Source: Panacagrimonas sp052387695 (GTDB lineage: Bacteria > Pseudomonadota > Gammaproteobacteria > Nevskiales > Nevskiaceae). Taken from it: a stretch of DNA of 64,000 nt. Location of the stretch: assembly GCA_052387695.1 (NCBI GenBank), contig JBQTIX010000017.1, forward strand, positions 25,852-89,851, read 5' to 3'. The number at the start of each line of letters is the position of its first letter. Position 1 is the first letter of the stretch. A program made the translations under genes and the position numbers. Positions 1-8,606 of this stretch are shown one piece after another. A model generated the notes under the pieces. That model had not been told where the DNA came from and did not search any database. It worked only from the letters and a program-made list of their open reading frames with translations.

Positions 1-1879
1 TGGACCGGAGGCCTTCAGCGGCGACCAGACCTACAAGGACCGCAGCATCGATGTAAAGCTGCGCATCCGTGACGATGTGGACCTGTACCCGGCCATCGCC
101 ATCGGCCTGCGCGATGTCGGCGGCACTGGACTGTTCGCCAGCGAATACCTCGTCTTCACCAAGGACTACGCCAAACTCGACTGGACCCTGGGCATCGCCT
201 GGGGCAGGCTCGGTGCGCGCGGCGGCATCCGCAATCCCCTGGCCTCGCTGTCGGATCGCTTCGACGACCGGCCGCGCACGGGCGGACCCGGCGATCTCGG
301 GCTGGAGCGGCTGTTCGGGGGCAGCGAGATCGGCCTGTTCGGCGGCGTGCAGTGGCAGAGCCCGGTGCCGCACCTGAGCGTGAAGCTGGAGATTGACGGC
401 AATGACTACCGCTCCGAGACGCTGGACAACGACCAGGATGTCGATAGCCCGATCAGCCTCGGGCTGAACTACCGGCTGGCGGACGTGCTGGATATCGCGG
501 CCGGCATCGAGCGCGGCAACACCTTCATGTTCCGCATCGCGCTCTATTCGGATTTCAACCGCACGCGCGGGCCGCTCAAGGTTCTGGACGCAGTTCCGAC
601 GCCCGTGGCGGCGGTTCTGGCCGATCCTCCTGGCAGTGTCGAGTTCAAGCCCACCGCGCGCATCGATCGGGATCTGTTCGAACGGCTGAGCCGCGAACTG
701 CAGCGGCAAAGCATCTCGCTCAAGGCCCTGGATGCCGACACCGCGAGCGGCACGCTGACCGTGTGGTTCCTTCAGAGTCTCAGCAACGACCCGCCGCGCG
801 TGATGGGACGTATCGGCCAGACACTTGCCGTGATGGCCCCGCCCGGATTCGAGCACTTCACCGTGGTGAATCTCGCGGCCGACACCGAAAGCTATCGCGT
901 GACGCTGGTGCGGGCTGACATCCAGAAGGCGATCGACTTCCACGCCGATGCCGAAGACCTCGGCACGTCGGCGGTGGTCGCCGCACCGCTGCGCGACAAG
1001 CTGCAACACGCCGCGTTCCAGGCGCCCAGCCCCTACCCGGATTTTTCCTGGGCGATGGGGCCGGCGTTGCGCCAGCACATCGGTGGGCCGGACGATTTCT
1101 ATTTCGGCCAACTGTGGTGGCGCGTCGGCGCCAACCTCGTGCTGAGCCCGCGCTGGAATTTCTCGGGCGCGGTGGGCGCGGACATCTACAATAATTTCGA
1201 CGGTCTCAAGCAACGCTCGGACAGCCGCCTGCCGCGTGTGCGCAGCGATATCGTCCAGTACCTCAAAAAAGGCGAAAACAACCTGGTCCGGCTCGAAACC
1301 AACTATGTCTGGTCGCCGCTGCCCTCCTGGTATGCGCGCCTGTCGGCGGGGATCTTCGAGGAGATGTACGGCGGCGTGGCCGCCGAAATGCTGTACCGCC
1401 GCGCCGGCTCCGACTGGGCGATCGGCGCCAACCTCAATCGGGTGCGTCAGCGCGACTTCGATCAGCGCTTCGATTTTCGCGATTACGAAGTCACCACAGG
1501 GCATCTCAGCAGCTACTTCGACTTGCCGTTCTATGACATGTCGGCACGACTCAGCGTGGGCCGTTACCTCGCAGGCGACCGCGGCGCGACCCTGGAGCTC
1601 TCGCGTCGTTTCGCCAGCGGCATGGTGGCGGGCGTGTTCGCCACCAAGACCAATGTGTCATCCGAAGACTTCGGCGAGGGCTCGTTCGACCGCGGGCTGT
1701 TCCTGTTCATGCCCTTCGACCTGTTCTTCGCGAAGTCCACGCGCCGCGCGGTTCCTCTGGTGTTCCGGCCGCTGACGCGCGACGGCGGTCAGAGGGTTCG
1801 TGACGGCGTGGGCCTGTTCGACATCACCGAATCAGGGCATCTGGATGCCGACGCCGATTGGAGCGAGGCGCTGCGCTGA
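1..1879 (+). CDS. YjbH-like outer-membrane protein, 5' end outside window
   Basis: The reading frame is open from base 2 to the stop at 1879, so the N-terminus and signal peptide lie outside the window. About 625 residues are visible. The sequence resembles YjbH/DUF940 outer-membrane proteins linked to exopolysaccharide export: an N-terminal portion with alternating beta strands (AIAIGLRDVGGTGLFASEY, LDWTLGIAWGRLG), a conserved LERLFGGSEIGLFGG stretch, and a C-terminal half that reads as repeated amphipathic strands ending near LFDITESG. No yjbEFG-like partner is visible because the left flank is missing. It converges on lpxA with only 15 bp between the stops. Family assignment rests on recognition of the pattern; a specific polysaccharide role is inference. 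Confidence 0.72.
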   Translation, partial: GPEAFSGDQTYKDRSIDVKLRIRDDVDLYPAIAIGLRDVGGTGLFASEYLVFTKDYAKLDWTLGIAWGRLGARGGIRNPLASLSDRFDDRPRTGGPGDLGLERLFGGSEIGLFGGVQWQSPVPHLSVKLEIDGNDYRSETLDNDQDVDSPISLGLNYRLADVLDIAAGIERGNTFMFRIALYSDFNRTRGPLKVLDAVPTPVAAVLADPPGSVEFKPTARIDRDLFERLSRELQRQSISLKALDADTASGTLTVWFLQSLSNDPPRVMGRIGQTLAVMAPPGFEHFTVVNLAADTESYRVTLVRADIQKAIDFHADAEDLGTSAVVAAPLRDKLQHAAFQAPSPYPDFSWAMGPALRQHIGGPDDFYFGQLWWRVGANLVLSPRWNFSGAVGADIYNNFDGLKQRSDSRLPRVRSDIVQYLKKGENNLVRLETNYVWSPLPSWYARLSAGIFEEMYGGVAAEMLYRRAGSDWAIGANLNRVRQRDFDQRFDFRDYEVTTGHLSSYFDLPFYDMSARLSVGRYLAGDRGATLELSRRFASGMVAGVFATKTNVSSEDFGEGSFDRGLFLFMPFDLFFAKSTRRAVPLVFRPLTRDGGQRVRDGVGLFDITESGHLDADADWSEALR

Positions 1880-1894
1880 CGCCGCCACGAAGGG

Positions 1895-2689
1895 TCAGCC
1901 GCGCGCCAGCGGTCGCTTTCCGGACTTGATGAAGTCCAGCATCAGGCGCACGTGCTTTGATGCGTCCGCCATCGGTTCCAGCTCGGTCCGGACCTCGGCC
2001 ATGAGCTTGCCCGAGCGGTAGATCAGCTTGTACGCCTCTTCGATCGCCTCGACGTCCGCCGCTGCAAAATGACGGCGGCGCAGACCTTCCCGGTTGATGC
2101 TGCGCGGCTCGGCCGGGTTGCCTTGAACCATCACGAAGGGTGGGATGTCACCTGACACGCCGGCAGAGAACGCGGTGAACGCGTGCGCGCCGATGCGGCA
2201 GAACTGGTAAACCAGGGTATAGCCGCCGAGGATCACCCAGTCACCGATCTCGACGTGGCCCGCCAGGCTGGAGTTGTTGGCGAAGATGGTGTCGCTGCCG
2301 ACCACGCAGTCATGCGCGATGTGGCAGTAATTCATGATCCAGTTGCGATCGCCGACACGGGTCTGGCCACGCTTGGCGTCGAACTCCTTCATCGTGCCGC
2401 GCTGGATGGTGACGAACTCGCGGATGGTGTTGCCGTCACCGATCATGACCGAAGTCGGGTCTCCGGGTTTTGCGGTTTTGTCCTGCGAGATGGCACCCAG
2501 TGCCGCAAAAGAATGAATGTGATTGTCGCGCCCGATCTGCATCGGTCCGTTCAGCACGGCGTGAGAATCGATGCGCGTGCCGGATCCAACCTGCACCCCA
2601 GCGCCGATCACACTGTACGGCCCCACTTCGACACTGGCGTCCAGGTCCGCCGCAGCGTCGATCACCGCGCTCGGATGGATCCGGGTCAT
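1895..2689 (-). CDS. lpxA: Acyl-ACP--UDP-N-acetylglucosamine O-acyltransferase
   Basis: First cytoplasmic step of lipid A synthesis: transfers a 3-hydroxyacyl chain from ACP to the 3-OH of UDP-GlcNAc. The 264-residue protein shows the left-handed beta-helix hexapeptide pattern over roughly residues 5-190 and then the helical C-terminus. The AGHV histidine (about residue 145) fits the catalytic base of the family, and the IAHD and GGYTLVYQFCRIGAH stretches are typical. I chose the ATG at 2689 (MTRIHPSAVI) because it overlaps the fabZ stop as ATGA and matches the family N-terminus; a longer frame upstream reads through fabZ. It is the last gene of the operon here. lpxB, which usually follows, is absent. 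Confidence 0.96.
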   Translation of the reverse strand: MTRIHPSAVIDAAADLDASVEVGPYSVIGAGVQVGSGTRIDSHAVLNGPMQIGRDNHIHSFAALGAISQDKTAKPGDPTSVMIGDGNTIREFVTIQRGTMKEFDAKRGQTRVGDRNWIMNYCHIAHDCVVGSDTIFANNSSLAGHVEIGDWVILGGYTLVYQFCRIGAHAFTAFSAGVSGDIPPFVMVQGNPAEPRSINREGLRRRHFAAADVEAIEEAYKLIYRSGKLMAEVRTELEPMADASKHVRLMLDFIKSGKRPLARG

Positions 2690-3159
2690 AGGCTCTGGTC
2701 GATCTTTCCCGGGTTCTTGAGCACACACATCATGTCCGCCTCGCAGGCCAGTTCGGTACCGACCATCGCCCGGGTGTGAAACTTCCACAGGTCGCGCTTC
2801 TGCCGATCCAGTGCGGAGTGCAGCATGACCTGGTCGCCGGGGACCACCGGCCGCTTGAAACGCGCGTTGTCGATACCGGCGAAATACAGGATCAGGCCGG
2901 ACTCCGGGCGCAAGCCCGACTTGAGTACCGCGAGCAGCCCACTGACCTGGGCCAGGGCTTCAAGAATCAGCACGCCCGGCATGGTCGGCAGATCGGGAAA
3001 ATGGCCGACGAAAAATGCTTCGTTGTAGGTCACGTTCTTGAGGCCCACGATGGTCTTGCCGACGTCGTGCTCGACGATGCGATCGACCAGCAGGAAGGGG
3101 TAGCGGTGCGGAAGCAGCCGCATCAATTCCCGAATATCGAAATTAGTCTTGGTCGTCAT
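2686..3159 (-). CDS. fabZ: 3-hydroxyacyl-ACP dehydratase FabZ
   Basis: Dehydrates beta-hydroxyacyl-ACP in fatty acid elongation and so competes with LpxA/LpxD for the same acyl-ACP pool; it sits between those two genes as in many proteobacteria. The hot-dog fold protein has LPHRYPFLLVDRI near the start and the catalytic His/Glu segment GHFPDLPTMPGVLILEALAQ. The ATG at 3159 (MTTKTNFDIREL) gives the usual short N-terminus and overlaps the 3' end of lpxD by 17 bp. An ATG at 3180 would add seven residues and cannot be excluded. The stop overlaps the lpxA start by 4 bp, suggesting translational coupling. Confidence 0.95.
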   Translation of the reverse strand: MTTKTNFDIRELMRLLPHRYPFLLVDRIVEHDVGKTIVGLKNVTYNEAFFVGHFPDLPTMPGVLILEALAQVSGLLAVLKSGLRPESGLILYFAGIDNARFKRPVVPGDQVMLHSALDRQKRDLWKFHTRAMVGTELACEADMMCVLKNPGKIDQSL

Positions 3160-4213
3160 CGCCTGCGCCGCTGTCCCCATTGTCCTGTCGCTTCGTTTCG
3201 ACGCCCAGGCGCTGCTCGATGGCCATCAGCCGCGCCTCGGTGTTCTCCAACCGGCGCATCCGCGCGATCTGCCGGCGCCAATCGCGAGCCGGCGCCACCG
3301 GCACACCGGACCCGTACACGCCCTTGAGCGGCAGGTGCTTGATCACCATCGCCATCGCCAGAATCACGACATCGTCTCCGATGAGCAGGTGTCCACTGAT
3401 GCCGACGGCGCCGCCGATCATACAGCGCGCACCGATACGGGTACTGCCGGCAACGCCCGTGCAGGCGGCGATCGCGGTGTGTTCACCGATGTGGCAGTTG
3501 TGCGCGATCTGGATCAGATTATCCAGGCGCACACCGTTGCCGATCACGGTGTCCTCGATCGCTCCGCGATCGATGCAGGTGTTGGCGCCGATCTCGACAT
3601 CGTCGCCCACGACGACACTCCCAAGCTGCGGAACCTCCTCCCAGCCGTCCGGCCCGCGCACATTGCCAAACCCGCGCGAGCCGATCACCGCACCCGGCTG
3701 GACCACGCAGCGCCGTCCGAGTTGCACGCGCTCGCCGATGTGCACGCGCGACACCAGGCGACTTCCTGCACCCACGCGCACGCCGCGCCCGATGACACAA
3801 CCGGGACCGATGAAGCTTCCCGCGTCAATGATGGCATCCTCATCGACATGGCAATGCGGCCCGACATGCACGCCCTCACCGAGGCCCGCGCTGGCAGCGA
3901 CGGTCGCCGATGGATGAATGCCGGGCTGGAAATCGCTGCTCGTATCGAACAGCGCCGCCACTCGTGCGAAAGCCAGGTAAGGATCTTTGGCGACCAGACC
4001 CGCCCCGCTCAGCCCCGCCACATCGCGCGGCGCCACGATCACGGCCGCCGCGTTGGTCATACCCAACTGGCTGCGGAATTTCGGGTTGGCGAGAAACGCC
4101 AGGTGACCCGGCTTGCCGGGCACCAGGTTGCAGATGCCCTCGACAACGGCTGCCCCGTCCCCATGAACCTCAAGCCCGAAGCGACCCGCGAGCAGGTGCA
4201 GCGTGACGCTCAT
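3143..4213 (-). CDS. lpxD: UDP-3-O-acylglucosamine N-acyltransferase
   Basis: Third step of lipid A synthesis: N-acylation of UDP-3-O-acyl-glucosamine. The 356-residue protein has an N-terminal uridine-binding domain (about 1-100, including HLAFLANPKF), then hexapeptide repeats forming the left-handed beta helix (about 105-310). The AHNCHIGEHTAI segment carries the catalytic histidine of the family. The C-terminal helix contains the usual RLENTEARLMAIEQRL coiled coil, followed by an Asp/Gly-rich tail of about 20 residues. It lies 40 bp downstream of the skp-like gene and overlaps fabZ. Confidence 0.96.
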   Translation of the reverse strand: MSVTLHLLAGRFGLEVHGDGAAVVEGICNLVPGKPGHLAFLANPKFRSQLGMTNAAAVIVAPRDVAGLSGAGLVAKDPYLAFARVAALFDTSSDFQPGIHPSATVAASAGLGEGVHVGPHCHVDEDAIIDAGSFIGPGCVIGRGVRVGAGSRLVSRVHIGERVQLGRRCVVQPGAVIGSRGFGNVRGPDGWEEVPQLGSVVVGDDVEIGANTCIDRGAIEDTVIGNGVRLDNLIQIAHNCHIGEHTAIAACTGVAGSTRIGARCMIGGAVGISGHLLIGDDVVILAMAMVIKHLPLKGVYGSGVPVAPARDWRRQIARMRRLENTEARLMAIEQRLGVETKRQDNGDSGAGDDDQD

Positions 4214-4253
4214 GGGCCAGTGCGACGAACGCCGCCCGCGGACTCTCCGACGC

Positions 4254-4781
4254 TTACTTTGCCGGAGGCGTGGGCGCTGCCTGCAGACGCTTGACCACCT
4301 CGTCCGTCACATCGACGCCCGCCGAAGCATAGATGGGGTCCTGCAACACCAGATCGGCGCCGCGCTCCTTGGCGACCGCCATCACCACTTCCTTGATCGC
4401 ACCCATCAGTTTTTCGCTCATCTCGCGATCACGCTTCTGGAATTCCTCGCCGAACGAGCGCTGTTTGTACTCGAAGTCGATCTTGCGGGTCTGAAGATCT
4501 TTCTCCGTCTTCGCACGCGCCTCGCCGCTCATGACGTCCGCTTCCTTCTTGAAACGGGTCATGTCGTCGCCGAGCTTCTTGGCTTCGGCTTCGAGCTCGC
4601 CCTTGCGCTTCTCGAATTCGGTCTTCATCTGCTGCTGCCCCGCCTTGAACTGCGGCGAGGCCTGCACCAGCTCGCCGGCGCGGATGGTGATGATCTTGAG
4701 TTCGGCCGACGCCGGGGCGGACGTGAGAACAAGGGCTGCGGCGATCGCCAGGGCAGGGACGATGGTCAGGATTTTACGCAT
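4254..4781 (-). CDS. skp: OmpH/Skp family periplasmic chaperone
   Basis: Periplasmic holdase that binds unfolded outer-membrane proteins on the way to the Bam complex. The 175-residue product starts at ATG 4781 (MRKILTIVPALAIAAALVL), giving a clear signal peptide with probable cleavage after ASA. The rest is highly charged and helical (KTEFEKRKGELEAEAKKL, DFEYKQRSFGEEFQKRDREM), matching the jellyfish tentacle helices of Skp. The C-terminal DLVLQDPIYASAGVDVTDEVV segment is typical. A longer in-frame extension upstream reads the bamA tail out of frame and is not used. Position between bamA and lpxD is the classic one. Confidence 0.93.
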   Translation of the reverse strand: MRKILTIVPALAIAAALVLTSAPASAELKIITIRAGELVQASPQFKAGQQQMKTEFEKRKGELEAEAKKLGDDMTRFKKEADVMSGEARAKTEKDLQTRKIDFEYKQRSFGEEFQKRDREMSEKLMGAIKEVVMAVAKERGADLVLQDPIYASAGVDVTDEVVKRLQAAPTPPAK

Positions 4782-4851
4782 GGGTTTCTCGAGGGTCGCT
4801 GGTACGTTGTTGATGTATGAATCTGGTCTGAAACGGGGTGAAGTCTGAATT

Positions 4852-7230
4852 CTAAAAACCACTTCCAAACTGGATCTGGAAGCCGTCACGCTCATCGCCA
4901 TCCTCGTAATCGAGCGGGAAGGCGTAGGACAGATCCAGCAGTCCAAGGAAGGGCGTGAACCATTGGAAGGCGATGCCGGCGGAGCTTCGAAGCTCGTTGG
5001 CCTTGAAGTCGTTGGCGTCCGCGAAGGTCTGGCCGATGTCGTAGAACAGGCTGATGCGGGTCGACTTCTGGTCGCTTTCAAACGGCGTGGGAATGACCAG
5101 TTCGTTCTGCACCGTGGTGCGCAGGCGGCCACCGAAGGGGTTGCCATTCATCGCCGGGCGACACTCCCTCGACGAGCGTTGACAGTCCGGCAGGCCTTCG
5201 AACGAGAAGGAGTCACGCGGCCCCAGCGAGCCGTCGTCAAAGCCGCGCACCGTGCGTGAGCCGCCTGCGAAGAAATTCTCGTATGGCGGCGTGTCTTCGC
5301 TGCTGCCGTACGCGTCGCTGTAGCCGACGTTGCCGTTCACTTCGATGAAGAATTTGAACGGTAATGGCAGGTATTGCTGCCCACGGTAGGTGGCGGTGAA
5401 GTATTCCAGGTCGCTGCCCGGTCCCTTCACGTCCAGACTCAGGGAATGCAGCGAGCCGCGCGAGGCGAAGAAAGTACGGTTGCGCGTATCGCGCGACAGA
5501 CCCGTACGGAACTCGTAGTCGGTGAACTTGGTGTCATTGCCGCGAACGAAATCGTGAATCTCGATGGAACTGTTGGCGAACGTATCGAGGGCGGTCTGCT
5601 CGACACCGATACCGGCACGCAGCGAGCTATATTCCGATAGGGGAATCCCATAAGTCAGATTGGCGCCCACGGTGTTGAAGTTGAAGCCAGAGCTGATCCG
5701 GACCACCGATTCCGACTTGCGGTAGAACATCGACACCGACTGACTGATGCCGTCCTGGGTGAAGTACGGATCGGTCCAGCTGGCGCTGAACGTGCGCGAA
5801 ATACTGTTGTTGTTGACTTCCAGGCTCACGCGGTTGCCGGTGCCGAGGAAGTTGGTGTGCGTGAGGCTTCCAGTGATGAGAAACCCCTGCGAGCCGGAGA
5901 ATCCGACACCGAACTGCACCGACCCAGGCGGACGTTCCTTGACCGTGAAGTTGATGTCCACCAAGTCGTCCGAACCCGGCACCGGCTGGGTCTCGACCTC
6001 GGCCTCCTCGACGAACGGAAGCCGCGCCAGGCGGACGCGCGAGCGTTCAACCGCGCTTTTAGAAAACGGCGCCGCTTCGAGCTGGCGCATTTCGCGACGC
6101 AGGGTCTCGTCGTGGGTGCGGCCGTGTCCGGTGAAATTGATCCGGCGAACGTAGGCGCGCTTGCCGGGCTCGATGAAGAAATTGAGTGCAACTTCCTTTC
6201 CGCTGTCGTCCAGTTCCGTCAGCGGCGTGACCTTGGCAAAGGCGTAACCGACATCGGACAGCGCCACCTCGATGCGGTTGGAACTCTCCGTGGCCTCCTT
6301 GCGCGAGAACACATCGCCCGGCCGGGTCGACAGAAACACCTTCAGAAAATCCGGCTGCAGCACCGTCTCTCCGGAGAATCGCGTGTCCTTGACCTTGTAC
6401 CGATCGCCTTCCTCGACATTGATCGTCAGATAGATGTCTTCCTTGTCCGGCGACAACTGCACCTGGACCGAGGAGATGTCGAACTTGAGATACCCACGGT
6501 TCTGGTAGTACGAGGACAGCGACTCCAGATCGCCGTTGAGCTGCTGCTTGGAGTAACGGTCGTTCTTCTGCAACAACTCCCAGGGATTGGTCCTGGACAG
6601 CTCGAACGCCTCCAGCAGTTCCTCACGCGGAAAGACCTTGTTGCCGATGATGTTGATGTCGCGGATCTTGGTCACCTTGCCTTCGGTGACATCGATCTTG
6701 AGATCGACGCGATTGTTCGGCTGCTGCTCGACCGAGGTCTTGATCTCCACGTCGTAGTAGCCGTTGGAGTAGTACTGGCGCTGGAGTTCCTGCTCCACGC
6801 CGTCGAGCAGTTCGCGCTTGAACAGCTCGCCCTCGGTCAACCCGAGATTCTTGAGCGACTCTTTCAGCTCGTCTCCGCCCACCTTCTCGTTGCCTTCGAT
6901 CTTGAACGAAGCGATGGCGGGCCGCTCGCGGATGAAGATCACGAGCGCGTCGCCGTCGCTTTCCAGGCGCACGTCCTCGAATAGGCCGGACGAGTACAGC
7001 CCCCGCATGGCCTGCCGCGCGGTCTGGTCGTTCATCTGGTCACCCACCGACAGCGGCAGGTAGGTCAGCACCGTTCCGATGTCGAGACGCTCCAGACCCT
7101 CCGCACGGATCTCGCGGATGGTGAAGGACTGGAAAGCCAGCGCGGCCGTCGGCAGCCACAGAGTGGCAACGGCGGCGGCAAGGAGTGTTTTGATCGGCCG
7201 CAGCCGAGGAGACTTCTGGTCTGAACCCAT
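4852..7230 (-). CDS. bamA: Outer-membrane protein assembly factor BamA
   Basis: Central beta-barrel of the Bam complex, which inserts outer-membrane proteins. With the ATG at 7230 the product has 792 residues: signal peptide ending near PTAALA, five POTRA domains (about 27-430), then a 16-strand Omp85 barrel. The VRGF motif is present in SRTVRGFDDGSLG, and the chain ends in the aromatic signature GFQIQFGSGF. A GTG at 7257 overlaps the rseP stop and would add nine residues; the ATG gives the more usual signal-peptide length. An insert rich in Cys (LPDCQRSSRECRPAMN) lies in the extracellular loop after VRGF and may form a disulfide. Confidence 0.96.
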   Translation of the reverse strand: MGSDQKSPRLRPIKTLLAAAVATLWLPTAALAFQSFTIREIRAEGLERLDIGTVLTYLPLSVGDQMNDQTARQAMRGLYSSGLFEDVRLESDGDALVIFIRERPAIASFKIEGNEKVGGDELKESLKNLGLTEGELFKRELLDGVEQELQRQYYSNGYYDVEIKTSVEQQPNNRVDLKIDVTEGKVTKIRDINIIGNKVFPREELLEAFELSRTNPWELLQKNDRYSKQQLNGDLESLSSYYQNRGYLKFDISSVQVQLSPDKEDIYLTINVEEGDRYKVKDTRFSGETVLQPDFLKVFLSTRPGDVFSRKEATESSNRIEVALSDVGYAFAKVTPLTELDDSGKEVALNFFIEPGKRAYVRRINFTGHGRTHDETLRREMRQLEAAPFSKSAVERSRVRLARLPFVEEAEVETQPVPGSDDLVDINFTVKERPPGSVQFGVGFSGSQGFLITGSLTHTNFLGTGNRVSLEVNNNSISRTFSASWTDPYFTQDGISQSVSMFYRKSESVVRISSGFNFNTVGANLTYGIPLSEYSSLRAGIGVEQTALDTFANSSIEIHDFVRGNDTKFTDYEFRTGLSRDTRNRTFFASRGSLHSLSLDVKGPGSDLEYFTATYRGQQYLPLPFKFFIEVNGNVGYSDAYGSSEDTPPYENFFAGGSRTVRGFDDGSLGPRDSFSFEGLPDCQRSSRECRPAMNGNPFGGRLRTTVQNELVIPTPFESDQKSTRISLFYDIGQTFADANDFKANELRSSAGIAFQWFTPFLGLLDLSYAFPLDYEDGDERDGFQIQFGSGF

Positions 7231-7253
7231 TTCGGGTGTATTCGTCCGCGCCT

Positions 7254-8606
7254 TCACACGAGGCGCATGATGTCGTTGAACAAGGCCAGCACCATCAACA
7301 TGCCGATAAAGGCAAACCCGACGTACTGCGCCGCAATCTGCGTGCGCTCGGACAACGGTCTGCCGCGAACCCCCTCGATTGCAAACATCAGCAGGTGCCC
7401 CCCATCGAGCAGGGGCACGGGCAGCAGGTTCAGCACACCGAGGCTGACGCTGACCACCGCCATGAAGCTGAGGAATGAAACCAGCCCGATCTGGGCCGTA
7501 TCTCCCGCTACCTGCGCGATCTGGATCGGACCGCTGACGTTCTTGACCGACACTTCACCCAGCACCATATGCCAGAGCACACGCAGGGTGACCTGCGTCA
7601 TCTGCCAAGTCTGAGCGATCGCCGCCGGTAGGGCGTCGATCGCGCCGAGCCGGCGCGAAGCCCGCAGATTTTGCCACACTTGTTCGTCAACGATGGGACC
7701 AGCACCGAGCCGGCCAACGACGCGACCCTCCTGTTCTGCGCTGCCGAGCACCGCCTTGATCGACAAATCGGCCGACTCGCGACGCACATCGAGACTGACG
7801 ATGGCACCGGGGCGCGACCGCACCGCGGCGACCAGGGCCGCCCAATCCTCGATCGGCTCACCTTCGACGCGCAGGATGCGATCACCCTGCTTCAAACCGG
7901 CCGCCGCAGCGGCGCTGCCGGGCTGGATGGTTCCGAGCACGGCGGCGACGGGAGGTTCATAGCTGTCCAGGCCCAGGTCAGCGAACATGAACTGCGGATC
8001 GTTGCGGACCTTGCCCAGATCCAGCGCGACGCTGCGTTCCACGCCGGCCGTGTCGCGGACACGCAGGTCCAGCCGCGTCCCCCCCAGGGCGTGATCGATC
8101 AGGGCCATGCGCAGGTCGGTCCAGGTCGGCACCGCGGCGCCTTGTACGGCGAGCACCTCGTCGCCTTCGTGCAAATGCGCGGCGGCCGCCGCGGAAGAGG
8201 CTGGCGGCTCGGCGATCAGCGGCCGCATGCCCTGCACCCCGAGCATGAAGACCAGCCAGTACAGGACGATCGCCAGCAGAAAGTTCGCAAGCGGGCCAGC
8301 CACCAGAATGGCCATGCGCTTGGACACGCTCTGATGGTTGAACGCCAGATGACGCTCCGACGGCGCAACCGGACCCTCGCGCTCGTCCAGCATTTTGACG
8401 TAACCCCCGATGGGGTACGGCGCCAGCACCCATTCGACGCCATCGCGCGTGCGAAAGGTCTTCCAGGGCTTGCCCCAACCGAGCGAGAAACGCAGAACCT
8501 TCACCCCGAGCCGTCGGGCCATCCAGTAGTGGCCATACTCGTGGAAGCACACCAGGATGCTGAGGGAGACAACGAATCCGGCAATCGACCACCCCAGGTC
8601 AAGCAT
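7254..8606 (-). CDS. rseP: Site-2 intramembrane zinc metalloprotease RseP
   Basis: Cleaves anti-sigma-E (RseA-type) within the membrane during envelope stress and clears remnant signal peptides. The 450-residue protein starts at ATG 8606 (MLDLGWSIAGF), inside the last codons of dxr. The zinc motif HEYGH is at about residues 22-26 in the first transmembrane segment. Two PDZ domains fill the periplasmic part (RPLIAEPPASSAAAAAHLHEGD and SAAAAAGLKQGDRILRVEG). The second metal motif is NLLPVPLLDGGH near the C-terminus. A longer upstream start would overlap dxr by a further 48 bp and adds non-family sequence. Confidence 0.95.
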   Translation of the reverse strand: MLDLGWSIAGFVVSLSILVCFHEYGHYWMARRLGVKVLRFSLGWGKPWKTFRTRDGVEWVLAPYPIGGYVKMLDEREGPVAPSERHLAFNHQSVSKRMAILVAGPLANFLLAIVLYWLVFMLGVQGMRPLIAEPPASSAAAAAHLHEGDEVLAVQGAAVPTWTDLRMALIDHALGGTRLDLRVRDTAGVERSVALDLGKVRNDPQFMFADLGLDSYEPPVAAVLGTIQPGSAAAAAGLKQGDRILRVEGEPIEDWAALVAAVRSRPGAIVSLDVRRESADLSIKAVLGSAEQEGRVVGRLGAGPIVDEQVWQNLRASRRLGAIDALPAAIAQTWQMTQVTLRVLWHMVLGEVSVKNVSGPIQIAQVAGDTAQIGLVSFLSFMAVVSVSLGVLNLLPVPLLDGGHLLMFAIEGVRGRPLSERTQIAAQYVGFAFIGMLMVLALFNDIMRLV

